From Coptodactyla brooksi (lineage: Eukaryota; Arthropoda; Insecta; Coleoptera; Scarabaeidae), in the NCBI GenBank assembly GCA_033557675.1, contig JAWQRM010000147.1, forward strand, positions 1 through 28,501: DNA of 28,501 nt, in the 5' to 3' direction. The notes beneath the pieces were generated by a model that was not told the origin of the DNA, did not search any database, and was given only the letters and a program-made list of their open reading frames with translations. Made by a program: the position numbers and the translations under genes. Positions within the stretch are counted from its first letter, which is position 1. Every line of letters starts with the position of its first letter. Positions 1 to 9,480 of this stretch are shown here, piece after piece.

Positions 1-265
1 AGGGGCCCGCTGGGACCTAAGTGCTGTAGGACTTTCCTACCCTCCCACATCCATTCATCCGTCCATCTATCCAAATCCAGACTTATATACTAACCCTAAT
101 TACTTTTTGATGGGTGCACTTATTTATAATTAGGTTTTAATTACTTTGTCCCTCTACCTAACAGGTAGGGGGACAAGGGCGGGTCAAAAACGATAGAGGC
201 AGGTATAGGGGCAGGGCCGTTATTAAACATTTTATTTTTGTTTTTAAACATTTCTAAGGTTTTTG
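1..265. other. No gene seen; moderately GC-rich then AT-rich flank
   Basis: No open frame or known motif is visible. The stretch holds a C/T-rich beginning and a G-rich run around 165-220. It lies just downstream of the minus-strand GIY-YIG stop and could be the 3' untranslated part of that element, but nothing proves this. Confidence 0.4.
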
Positions 266-589
266 CTACGAAAAGTTATTTGAATTAACCTGTTTAATCA
301 GTTCTATTTTATAATTTATGTTGTGGTTAAGAGTAATCATGCGGACAGCCTCACTGGACTTCTCTGGTTTATAATTTGTAAAGCGATTTAAGTGCTCTTT
401 ATACCTACTTTTAAGAGACCTACGGGTTTGCCCGATGTAACTTTTATCGCAATTAGTGCAACTTATTTTATAAATCCCCGGTTTGTGTATTAAACCGAAA
501 CATATGTTGAATTTTAAAACATTAGTGTGGTTGAGGTGTTTGTTTAGAATTGGCTGAGTTCCTGGGATGGATTGTGTGATATATTTCAT
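266..589 (-). pseudogene. Penelope-like element GIY-YIG endonuclease domain (C-terminal fragment)
   Basis: This 107-codon frame carries a clear GIY-YIG nuclease core: GIY at residues 38-40, a CxxC pair at 44 and 47, YIGQT at 51-55, and arginines (57, 62) and His66 in the following helix. The CxxC set between the GIY and YIG motifs is the pattern seen in endonucleases of Penelope-like retroelements, where the domain sits at the C-terminus behind the reverse transcriptase and nicks the target for insertion. The reverse transcriptase is not visible upstream: on the minus strand the same frame runs back only to about 632 before a stop, so the piece is 5'-truncated or decayed. The listed start is just the first ATG in the open stretch and is not a natural start. 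The C-terminus ends at a stop soon after the domain, as expected. Assignment to the GIY-YIG family is firm; assignment to a Penelope element rather than another GIY-YIG retroelement is likely. Confidence 0.8.
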
Positions 590-779
590 ATCCTTGCATT
601 TTAATACATGATTCGTTTCTAAAATAAGTCTATTTTCTTATTGATTAGTAACGCAAGTAAATTTTCCTTGCACCACAGGAGTCAATTAGGATACCAGGTC
701 ATGATTCGAAGACTACTAGCCATTAGTTTTTCTTTGGTAAAGTTCTTCCTATGCATGGCGTTTTCTAAAGCACTAGGCC

Positions 780-1000
780 TGCTATTTAATAACTTATTTG
801 CCTCTTCTTGCTTCTACTGCAAAGATCAGTTCAGTTTTTGAAAGATCAACTTGAAGTCTGTTTAACATTTCACTGCCTTCTTTTGCAGTCTGAATTTCTC
901 TTGATTTATCAGCTTGAGCATAACTGGATTTCTCTTTCTTCTTGTTTTAATATCCCATTCACTAGCGCATCTGCTTGTAGTTAGTTGAACGGCAACGTCT
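780..1000 (-). pseudogene. Coding-like remnant, unrecognised, frameshifted
   Basis: On the minus strand two overlapping frames give protein-like sequence: one Lys/Glu-rich stretch (around 860-960, with EIQTAKEGSEMLNRLQ) passes by a frameshift near 815-830 into another (EEANKLLNSRPSALE, about 770-815). The composition suggests an alpha-helical, possibly coiled-coil protein. I do not recognise the family. It lies upstream of the Penelope-type fragment on the same strand, but the frames do not join, so membership in the same element is not shown. Confidence 0.25.
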
Positions 1001-1070
1001 TCCGAAAATTAAAATCTTAGCCGACTCAAAAAAAATTTGAACAAACACTGATTTGTTCGTTGTATGCTTC

Positions 1071-1292
1071 AGGGTGTGCTAGATACTTTACGCCATCAGA
1101 AAGAAAAACAAGAACAAATTAAAAAAAAAACATCTCGAATATATAGAAAAAAATTAGTTCATGCGGATGATATAGAAGAGTTGAATGGTGTTCTAGATTC
1201 TACAGACGAATTACATTTGGTATTTTATGGAATGTACCACGCTCGGAAGAACGGCATCGACGGGTTAAATTGTGATTCCGAATATGCAGGGG
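1071..1292 (+). CDS. Candidate host exon, unassigned protein
   Basis: An open frame of 84 codons covers 1064-1318, with the ATG lying in what reads like a splice acceptor (TTGTTCGTTGTATGCTTCAG, ending at 1070) and a possible donor (G followed by GTAACT) near 1292. The protein starts with a basic, Lys/Gln-rich helical stretch (LRHQKEKQEQIKKK), then an acidic segment (HADDIEEL), then HARKNGIDGLNCDSEYAG. Codon use and composition look more protein-like than the surrounding AT-rich DNA, and the frame is unbroken. I do not recognise the family. It could be one exon of a host gene whose other exons lie outside the window, a retrocopy fragment, or an unknown element. The start is uncertain because a splice acceptor would make the ATG irrelevant. 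Confidence 0.3.
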
Positions 1293-1363
1293 TAACTATG
1301 TCGAGAGTACAAGAGTAAACTCTACCCTATTCAACTCCAAGTGAAATAATTGAGAGACTTACC

Positions 1364-1582
1364 TTTAAATAAAATAAGAGATCTTATGATATGTAAATCA
1401 TTTGTTAGGTTATAATAATGTCATCACTACACCAAAATAGGAAAAGAATGCTCGACTCTGATGATGCTTAATTGGTTAGCGAAACGTGCATCAATCATTC
1501 TTTTTCCTATTTTAGTGCAGTGGTGACGTTTGTTATAACTTTGTTACGAAGACAAAGGTTTCAAACCCTCAACTTTAAATAA
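1364..1582 (+). mobile_element. Hammerhead foldback element, copy A (with flanking duplication)
   Basis: The element proper is 1373-1573 (201 bp). It is flanked by an exact 9-bp direct repeat TTTAAATAA (1364-1372 and 1574-1582), read as a target-site duplication. Inside, 1420-1450 and 1496-1527 form an almost perfect inverted repeat (31 and 32 nt, three mismatches and one extra T) enclosing a hammerhead-like core. The right end, from about 1543 to 1573, reads ACAAAGGTTTCAAACCCTCAAC, nearly the same end as in the copies at 18.0 and 27.5 kb. The shared end next to the duplication in all three copies suggests a fixed 3' end, as in retrotransposons. No protein is encoded, so any movement would need proteins supplied by another element. 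Confidence 0.7.
1458..1493 (+). ncRNA. Hammerhead ribozyme-like motif A (plus strand)
   Basis: Box CTGATGA at 1458-1464 and GAAA at 1481-1484 match the conserved hammerhead core. Helix II (1466-1480) is weakened: only its base pairs well because the left strand has changed to GCTTAA against GTTAGC. Helix III would be a minimal A-U pair (the second pair is C against A), and the cleavage triplet would be AUC at 1490-1492. Helix I is rebuilt from the long inverted arms rather than the short GCTC/GAGC pair seen elsewhere. An extra U (1465) lies between the first box and helix II, as in all copies here. It is probably inactive or weak. Confidence 0.5.
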
Positions 1583-2045
1583 TTTTTCATTATTGTGTTG
1601 GCAATTAAATTTGTTCGGTTTTTCAGAATGGAATAAAATTCAGTTTATTTCGTGTACAGAATTCACTTTAGTCAATGAGGAATTGACGAACATGTTGATT
1701 AGTGTTCGTAAAGCGTCTGAGGATGGTAGTCAAAACCGCAATCCAAGTATATCTTGACAGTCCTTCATTAGCGAAAGCTTACTCATTCAAAGAAATGTGT
1801 AACCACCAGAATATGTAAAAATCCGAGGGTGGTAGGTCCGGTGTATAAGGAGGCTGAAGCAAAACGTCCTAACCAAGACTTATCAATTTTTGGCGAGTGA
1901 TTTTTGACGTAATCCAGAAGTAGTGACGCGAGTCACCAATTCTGGACGTTTTGTACGCATTGCTTGTTCTATTTTCATTAATTGTGAGTAGTATGCGGTT
2001 GAATCAATTCCTCTTCCTGACAATGATAGGTCGTAACGCCTTCGT

Positions 2046-2090
2046 CGCTTCTCATGATGCCGATATGGTCGGCGAAACGTATGTTAAGCG
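2046..2090 (+). ncRNA. Hammerhead ribozyme-like motif B, diverged, G5 lost
   Basis: CGCTT (2046-2050) pairs with AAGCG (2086-2090) as helix I; GCCGA (2059-2063) pairs with TCGGC (2069-2073) as helix II with loop TATGG; GAAA is at 2074-2077; AC/GT forms the two-pair helix III with loop GTAT; the cleavage triplet would be GUU (2083-2085). The first box reads CTCATGA, so the essential G of CTGATGA is C, which should abolish activity. The 3' flank (GTTTTGGTATAGTGGAGG, 2101-2118) resembles the TTTTGGCGTAGTGGTGAC flank of the other copies. Both helices differ in sequence from the other copies yet still pair, which is covariation. No terminal repeats or duplication were found for this copy. Confidence 0.6.
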
Positions 2091-2190
2091 GGTAAAAGTT
2101 TGTTTTGGTATAGTGGAGGCATTGTTCAATTGTTTACGAGGAATGATTATCTCAATTAAATCACGTCTAATTTATGTTAAAAAATAGAAA

Positions 2191-3000
2191 ACTAACCATA
2201 AGAGAGCATAATTTCTCACCAATTTGAGGAGTACAATACTCTGCTACAGTCATCATTGTGGAGGTCCTGAAAAAAGAAAATTTGCGCGATGCTATGTGTA
2301 TTAAATATTGCTTTGTAGTGTGTTTTTAACATGATTCGCAGGAATGAAGAAGAAATGGAGATCATCTTTTTTATGGACAGTCTTATCGGAATTACCGTGC
2401 AGCAGTCGGATAATTGAACGAAACTTTTCCATGTAGAACCGCATTTTTGCACTGTTATGCGATAAGTATTATCTATATTATTTATATTATAAATTTGTAA
2501 TAGATTTCAGTATAGAAGAGGCACTATACGATGAAGGTTGTTAACTTAAAGAATTTGATCCAAGTATTCGTATGAAACCCAGCTTCACTAAGAAATTGCC
2601 TAAAATGGCTCAGATTGCTGGTTACAGTTTCAGGAAGCAATATTGAATTTAAGTAACCAAATTTTGTGCATCAAATGTTTTAGTGAGGAAGAGTGTTTTT
2701 CGACGAAACGGTTAGATAATAGACACAATTGTCTACTGTTTCTTTTATGGTACCTATTGTTTCTGGGTAGATTCAAATTCCCATTGGCTCGAAGATACCA
2801 ATACCTAGAATCCTGAAAAGGTTAATGGGCTCGGATTATTGGAAATAAAATTGTTGGATCATCATTCATTGACAAGAAATTAGCGGATCATTTTCCCTAA
2901 AATTTTGCACGTGCTATTCTTCATGCAATTATAAGTAAATTGCAGGTAATTGCAAGTACACATTCGTAGTTTTCTAGGCGCAGAACTTGATATTTTGATA
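2191..3000. other. No gene or clear element seen
   Basis: AT-rich sequence without long open frames. Short open stretches are present on both strands but none shows a recognisable motif or repeats elsewhere in the window. Confidence 0.4.
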
Positions 3001-3001
3001 T

Positions 3002-3168
3002 GATCAAGCAAAAGAAACTGCGATACATGTATAAACTGAATGCCGTAGATGAGCTAAAGCAAACAATTATTGATGTCTACCACAATGACGTGACTCCTGA
3101 GATTGAAGCAAATTTCATAACAATAATTAAAGTTTCGTTAGTATCTGCAAATAATGATAATTTTTAGT
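3002..3168 (+). pseudogene. Possible IS630/Tc1-type transposase C-terminal scrap
   Basis: An open stretch without an initiating context reads ...DELKQTIIDVYHNDVTPEI... and ends ...ANNDNF before a TAG at about 3166-3168. The order LK-x-x-I, a TPE turn, then a few helices ending in NGxxF-like sequence resembles the C-terminal tail of the transposase family whose larger remnant is seen at 28.0-28.5 kb (which ends RENGDHFEQF). Only about 55 residues remain and no catalytic residue is included, so the assignment is tentative. Confidence 0.3.
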
Positions 3169-3468
3169 GCAAAATGAGGACTTAGTATTGCTCAGAATTT
3201 TAGAGATAGTTAAATATTATATAGAAAAAATTGAGTAGCATATTTTATGCATTTACGGTTTTACTAAGTTTATCAATAAGATATCAAGGAAACAATAATT
3301 TCCAGCCTACTTTTACAGACAATTTTACATTACAATTTAAAAGCGAATGAAGGTAGAAACTACGAGAAAACTGTATCTTTTTAAAGACATTTCACACCAC
3401 GTAGGGCACGATATAGTGTTGAATTTAAGATTTAAAGGTATAACCACATAACGAGATATTTTAGTACA

Positions 3469-3504
3469 TATCAGAATTCCAAAGACTCGTATCAGAATTC
3501 CAAA
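3469..3504. repeat. Short direct repeat, two 15-bp units 21 bp apart
   Basis: TATCAGAATTCCAAA occurs at 3469-3483 and again at 3490-3504. This is a local tandem duplication with a 21-bp period. No other function is evident; the surrounding 3170-4320 is AT-rich and without recognisable genes. Confidence 0.8.
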
Positions 3505-4325
3505 AATCATAAATTATTGTGGAATATATTATTTTTTACATCTTTATATACATATTTATCAGATATAAGAGATTATGAGCATGCTTCGGTTCGATTATAC
3601 CCAGATTTTCGATTAGTTTTTTTAAGATATTCTGCTCAGTATTTGTCATTTAATTCATCAAGACTGCATGATGTTCTTGATCATATCGGGAAAGTTTCAC
3701 TGCATCCTTTGACGTCGAAGGGTTATTCAATAAAATTAACCAATGTTGTTTTTAATGATACCGTGGTCATATGTACAAAATCAATGACATAAAGAACGAC
3801 GTTAAGATGTTTAATATGCTACAACGAAAGGTCTAGGTATTTGGCTTTACATTTGGCTGTAGTAACCAAATTCAGACATCGTTCATCCGTTAATGAAGTA
3901 ATATACCTGACTTTTGAAACGTTAAAAAATTTCTTAAAAACTTCACTCTAAAACTGCATTTTTATTAATTTATCGAGAAGTTTCGGAATTATTTTAGTTA
4001 ATAGACTTGGGTTAAGTAATGAATTTGACTAATTGAATCGAGGAAAAGGGGAAAACTTCACGAAATCCGAGAGCACTGCCGAGAAAATTACTTAATTTTG
4101 TTTCGTATTTCCATATGTAGAATAGCTTTATCCTGATGTAATATTTGTCAATTTTAATGATATTTGCAATGCAAATACTAATTGTTTGACGTGTGTAATG
4201 TAATTATTGAGGATAAGCACACGAAATACTGCGTTTTATCAGATAAACTTTCATTTATAGTTTATTAAGTGGCAGTTTATTACATTTTCTTTTCAGATTT
4301 AAAGATAATTGTAATTGTTAAAAGA
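3505..4325. other. No recognisable gene
   Basis: A 91-codon open frame at 3517-3792 (plus) begins with an aromatic, hydrophobic stretch but has no family motif I can name; the rest is AT-rich. It may be chance. Confidence 0.3.
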
Positions 4326-4328
4326 AAC

Positions 4329-4390
4329 TCTCGATAGCTCAGCAATTGAGCAGTTGAAAGCAGAAGGTTCGAATCTTGCTCGCAGGTCGA
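4329..4390 (+). repeat. tRNA-like sequence: tRNA pseudogene or SINE head
   Basis: TAGCTCAGCAATTGAGC (4335-4351) matches a tRNA D-arm and A box, with GCTC/GAGC pairing, and GGTTCGAATCT (4366-4376) matches the B box/T-loop. The distance between the boxes is about 10 nt shorter than in a normal tRNA and no anticodon stem can be drawn, so it is not a working tRNA gene. An internal RNA polymerase III promoter with a collapsed anticodon arm is the usual mark of an old tRNA-derived SINE or a tRNA pseudogene. No SINE tail was identified downstream. Confidence 0.6.
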
Positions 4391-4395
4391 TTTAT

Positions 4396-6138
4396 TTTCT
4401 TATGCTAACAAGTAACCTATAACATCATAGAAATCAACTATTTCGGATTTATCATCGTCATACAAGTTGGCATAGAAAATATCTTCGTTTTCGTTATTTC
4501 ATCCGTATTGCAACTAAAATAGAATCAATTTTGCCATATATTTTAAAAGCTAATTTCTGAAAAAAGTTTTTAAACTCGTTTAACCATTTCCATATATTTG
4601 AACAGCTGTACATAAATAATGTTCATTTGCAAGAATATATCGAATAACGTGCACTTATACCGAGAGCTTAATTATGTAGCTGTATCTGTAACGGTACCTA
4701 TATGATTTCTTCTTTTCCAGTAACTTTGGTATTTTCCGCCATTTTATGTAATATCCAGATTGCTTAGTAATCATGCTTAATGCACGAGTCAATTTATCAT
4801 GCAAAATTAAATGTGCTATTATTCATAGGTGTAGTAGAAGACATATAATTTAGGTAATTATGAAGTAACAGTATCTCATGTGCATATCTAAGTTTGATTC
4901 CAAACAGATCCCTTAGAATATTTTAAAACTTGAAAGGCACATATAGAAACAAATTTCTAGAAATCTACATCATTGATTATCAATTATTAGATCCTTCTCT
5001 CACTAGAAATGAGAAGAACTGTAAAAAGGAACAACATATTCTAAATATTTTGGTGAACTTATTAACATATTTCATAACATACTACCTCAACATTTATATG
5101 ATACTCAAACAATCATATGCAAAATACATTAATTAATTAATTAATCATCGAATATAAATTGACGGTTAGCGTAAATAAATCTCTCATCCCCACAACATTC
5201 GAGCTTACAAATAATCCTTTTGATGTCAGCATTAATTGGAAGAAAACAGACATGCCTAACAATAAACTCAATGATGTGCACGTTGTTCATTTTATTCACC
5301 CTTTAATTTAAATTTAAGTAACCCCCATGTTATTACATCGAGGGTACGATGCGACCATTTCACGTAACAAAGCAAACACGATCAATTCGCAATTCTGCCG
5401 AGGGGATAATTGAATGTAATGTAAAATTGAAGACAAGTATTAACATTAATTGATTCAAAATATATTCATATATAATTCTAGTGTTTAGATATAACTATCA
5501 AAATGGAAACAACAGACGTCAACATATGTAAACTCTTGCGTAATGCAAAATACCATTTTTGTTGTTCATTTTTTGTTGTACATCTCTATGACTCATCAAA
5601 AATGAACTTACGCTTGTTTTATTTGCTTATGAGTAATAGTATGAGTTTATTAAATAATAAAAACAATTAAGTAATTAATCAACTAATAATATTTTTTTAA
5701 ATCGAAATTCTACAATTTATTTAACAAAATTAGACTGAGAGGTGTGTGAATTTATAAAACTTACCCTTGATTTAGAAGAATCAAGAACATGATGGAGTAA
5801 TTTAAGTTTGATAACATTTTCTGGAGTTTTATCTGAATTTAGCTAACACCAAAACACTTTTTGTCGTGTCGGAAAAATGTTGCAGTGTGCGAGTGTGTTT
5901 TTTTGCAGAATAAATATGTGCAGTGGAGAGAACAAGAGAGGTGGCAGCTTTAGTAATGCTTTGTTTAGGACCCGACTAATCACAGAGTTACAATGTCACA
6001 CTGCATGCCAAAGAAGATATTAGTGAATTCTTGAATAATTAAAGAATTGTTGTTGCACTGCAGAGAATTTTTTTACATTATTTGCACTTCTTTATACTCA
6101 ATTAAGTAAAAGTTGATTTATATTCAGATTTTTAAGTT
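4396..6138. other. No gene seen; AT-rich with short microsatellite
   Basis: No recognisable coding sequence. A TTAA run of four units lies at 5129-5144. A 68-codon open frame at 4930-5136 is low-complexity AT-rich sequence with no motif. Confidence 0.4.
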
Positions 6139-6186
6139 ATATGGAAGGTAATGTAATAATTTTAATAATTGAATTACCTTCCATAT
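6139..6186. repeat. Perfect 14-bp inverted repeat
   Basis: ATATGGAAGGTAAT at 6139-6152 is exactly complementary to ATTACCTTCCATAT at 6173-6186, with a 20-bp AT-rich spacer that itself contains ATTATT/AATAAT-type complementarity. It resembles the core of a tiny foldback or MITE remnant. No target duplication was recognised. Confidence 0.7.
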
Positions 6187-7144
6187 TGTATTAAGTAAAT
6201 GGTCGCTAATACTTGAATAACTTATTTGCAATTAGTCATTGTTTGCGCAAAATGTATTCCAAATTTTGCTCAGCTGCGAATGAATATTCACCTGAAACAA
6301 TAAGGCAATAACGTTATTGCAAAACAACAAACTATTTTAGTTATTATTTATAGTTTCAGAGTAGAACTGTGTGTATGCTGAAAATGAAAAAAAAAATGAG
6401 GACAATGTATGATGAATGGAAGATCACATATATTTTTCTCAATAAAAAATAAGAAGTTATAATCTACTTTGCGACTAATAAACTTCTAGATACTGGAATA
6501 GGCAGAGTACTTTGAATACAACGAAATCGAGGAAATGTGAGTGCATTTAATAAGGACTTTTTTCCACTACTTATGCAAAAACTACATTATTAAAATAAGT
6601 ATTTGGTTTCAGATTGATTACGTCTATCGTCCACGCTTTTTATACGATTTTTGGTGTTTATGATTTTATTTATCTAGATGCTTATTACCTAATTGTAAGC
6701 TTGCAGTGCAATATTTTTCACAGTTTATGAAAAATCTGATCTCTAAATTTTATTAAATTTGTTGTTTTCTGCGGATGTTTCGTTCAAATATGAATTTCAA
6801 ATAAGTAGTTAACTACTATGTACAAAGTAAGAAAATAAATCTCAATAAATAAGTAAGTACAATTGTGACTTAATTTAGAAAATAAATATCTATAATAATA
6901 ATTAAAAAATGTATAAATCATGTCGCTGAAAAAAATTATGTTTTCTATCGTTTGTTAAATAATCCAAGGTTGCGTTCAAACGAGCTGTATCAAATGTTGC
7001 TGTCATTAGCAGTATTAGTGTTTATGTATTTTTGGTGTTCTGTTAATTGTTTTAGTTTTCATCTATTTGCACGTTCATATTAATGTTCATTGCTGTATTA
7101 AGCTTGACGCTTGTAAATATACTGCCCACTGTGATGTTTTTCAT
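6187..7144. other. No gene seen
   Basis: AT-rich DNA with no open frame of note and no recognised repeats on either strand. Confidence 0.4.
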
Positions 7145-8830
7145 CGCCTGTCAGAGGTAATGTTGAAATATTAATTTGTGAGTTATTTTTAGGTGCAACT
7201 TAATAACTTTCATTTAATTTTAATTTTTTATTATTCTTGATATCCAGCACTTGAGTATTAATATTTGTAAGGGCCGAAAGAAATGACAAATGGTCATGTA
7301 ATCTAAATCGTTGTCTTGTTTAACTGCCTATGAATCGTAAAACGCTTTACCTTTTAAGAAAGTTATATGTCAATGCTATGGCCACGTTCGTTTTATGTCT
7401 TGCATTATTAATTCGGATTAAACACAGAATTTCGACTAAACCTAATATTCAAATATAGGATTGGAAATTGTACAATGGCAGTCACCAAGCTAAGAGAGCT
7501 GTCAAAAAAAGTAATGTTCGGCGATGGGTGCGATAAGTACAAGTTTGACGCTTATAATTTTACTGCTCAATGTCTAATTTTTTCATCTGCAGAGCCTGAA
7601 GAAAGTCCTAGGTCGATTTGAAACGTGTAATACAGCTATTATGTAAATGAAAACGGAAAGTGCATTCACTTTTTCAGGTTATCCTTAATAATTTTTAATT
7701 TTTAGATTTTAGCTATTTGTTATTTCAGAATTCTTAACAATTCTTTCATTTTGTGTTCTGGATTTCATAGAGGTAATGTTGAAGTGTTAACTTACGGGTG
7801 AAGCTTATAAATGATTTTAATTCTTTATTATTCTAAACATCCAGCCCTTGAGCGTTAGTACTTCTAATGGCCGAAAGAAACGACAAATAAAAATGGAAAG
7901 TGCATTTTCTTTTACAGAGTACCCTGAATAACTTCGAATTCTTAGATCGGTTAATTGTTATTTCAGTATTTTTTGACAATACTCTCTTCTTGTGCTACGG
8001 ATCTCATAGACTGCAACTTAGACATAAATGATTTTAATTTTTTATTGTTCTAAGCATCCAGCACGTGAATACTAATATTTCTAATGGTCGGAAGAAGCGA
8101 CAGATGGGGTGACAAATGCTCACTCTTTAATCTTTGACTAATTTAACTGATTATGAATAATAAGGTATCTTACTTTTCAAAAAGATTATATATGAAGGTT
8201 GCGTTCGCGCTCGTTTTATATTTTGCATTATTAATTCGGATTAAATACAGAATTTTAATAAAACATCTTATCATGCATTGTAGAACGCGTTTTTCAAAAG
8301 CGCAATCAAAAAAATTACGGTGGCAAATTCAACAACATTCTAGCTACATCGCACATAACTGAAACCGGAACTTATACTGCTATTATTTTCTGATTAGCTG
8401 AAAGTATAAATTTCTTGAATTTTGGATCCGTAGAGTCTGAAGAAAGTCGATTCTAAGGTCGGTTCTAAGTGGTCGATTCTCTCGTCTTGTGCTATGCATG
8501 TCAGAAAGGTGGTGTTGAAGTGTTAACTTATGGGTTGTTTTTAGGTGCAACTTATAAATGATTTCAATTTTTTATTATTTGAGTATTAATATTTGTAATG
8601 GCTGAAAAAAATGACAAATGGTCACGTTATCTAAATCTTTCTTATCTCATTATATGATAACATTTTACCATGCATTGCAGAATGCGTTTTGTAAATCCAG
8701 AATTAAAATATAATATTGAAAATATTAAAATGGTATCGCAATGACACTCACCAAGTTAATAGAACTACCAAAAAAGTGATGCACGGTGGTGAGGGCAACA
8801 ACATTCTGGCCGCATCGCACCGAACAGGAA
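7145..8830 (+). repeat. Degenerate tandem array, at least four units, unknown family
   Basis: A sequence block recurs at about 7151-7550, 7754-7890, 7983-8385 and 8479-8830. Shared landmarks are AGGTAATGTTGAAGTGTTAACTT, GGTGCAACTTATAAATGAT, CCAGCACTTGAGTATTAATATTTGTAATGGCCGAAAGAAATGACAAATGG (in diverged forms), TTTTGCATTATTAATTCGGATTAAA and, in the first and last units, an ATGxCAxTCACCAAG segment that translates as (A/T)(V/L)TKL-x-EL-x-KK. The last part of the third and fourth units shares AACAACATTCT-x-GC-x-x-CATCGCAC. Units are 400-600 bp, each with its own deletions. In the first unit the short frame is open for 48 codons (7474-7620); in the last it stops after 12. This looks like tandemly duplicated exons of an unknown gene decaying, or a non-coding satellite-like repeat. 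I do not recognise the encoded peptide. Confidence 0.65.
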
Positions 8831-9480
8831 CCGGAAGCTGATCTGAAGAAGTCCTCGCTCCTTTTTGAAGTCCTTCGCGAACAGTTCACATTTTTCAAAC
8901 CGATCACCGATCACTGGCTACCCTTACTCGCGTACGTTCGCGACACGAACATTAGAAGATTAACCGGAGTTTAAAAATAGCGAAAACGGATGTCGAAATG
9001 TATCTTAGAAGGGCCCGTCTCGGCAAAAAACAAAAGCCGCGCGTCGACAGCCTCTGCGGAACCCGGAAGAATGAGTAGTACTCGTGAGCGTAGAGTAAAA
9101 GAGGCGGCAGCGCGAGTGAGTAGTGACTAGCCGTCGCTTTGTCGGGGGACACCGGCTAATCACTGCAAGAATGAAGACGTTAGACGTTGCCGTTGGATGA
9201 TGCGCCACCCCATGGCATGGGTCCGAGCGCACAGCGGCATCGAGGCAGCCAAGAGAGACCGCGCCGCGCGTTCCTTCCCTCGTGGGGTGCGTACCCACCT
9301 GCGGGGTAGGGAGAGCCGAACCGGCGGACGGCACAAAGCGAGTGGGGGCCCCCTCTAATTACCTACTACCCATTGATTACTATCTCTCCACGCGCGTGTT
9401 GTACTTACTAAATCCGTCGTTTTTACCGACTGCGACGGTATCCTTGATGCGACGCGATACCGTCGCATAGCATCAAGTTG
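8776..9480. other. Isolated GC- and CpG-rich block
   Basis: From about 8776 to 9480 base composition shifts sharply to GC with many CpG, in contrast to the AT-rich DNA on both sides. It begins inside the last unit of the tandem array, so it may be the better preserved part of that repeat or a transcribed gene's 5' region. Overlapping open frames on both strands (for example 8786-8974 plus, 9005-9334 minus) are what GC-rich DNA gives by chance and none has a known motif. A CpG-rich promoter or 5' untranslated exon is possible. Confidence 0.5.
9431..9477. repeat. Two overlapping, mutually exclusive palindromes
   Basis: TGCGACGGTATC (9431-9442) pairs perfectly with GATACCGTCGCA (9456-9467). The loop of that hairpin starts with CTTGATGC (9443-9450), which pairs with GCATCAAG (9470-9477); extending it, CTTGATGCGAC can also pair with GTCGCAT...CATCAAG with a 5-nt bulge. 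The two foldings share bases, so only one can form at full length. It lies at the edge of the GC-rich block. Confidence 0.75.

Noticed and set aside
4329..4390. Functional tRNA gene
   Set aside because: No anticodon stem, short box spacing and unpaired acceptor ends.
9005..9334. 109-codon minus-strand frame in the GC-rich block
   Set aside because: GC-rich DNA has few stops; composition is Ser/Thr/Arg-rich without motif and other frames are open too.
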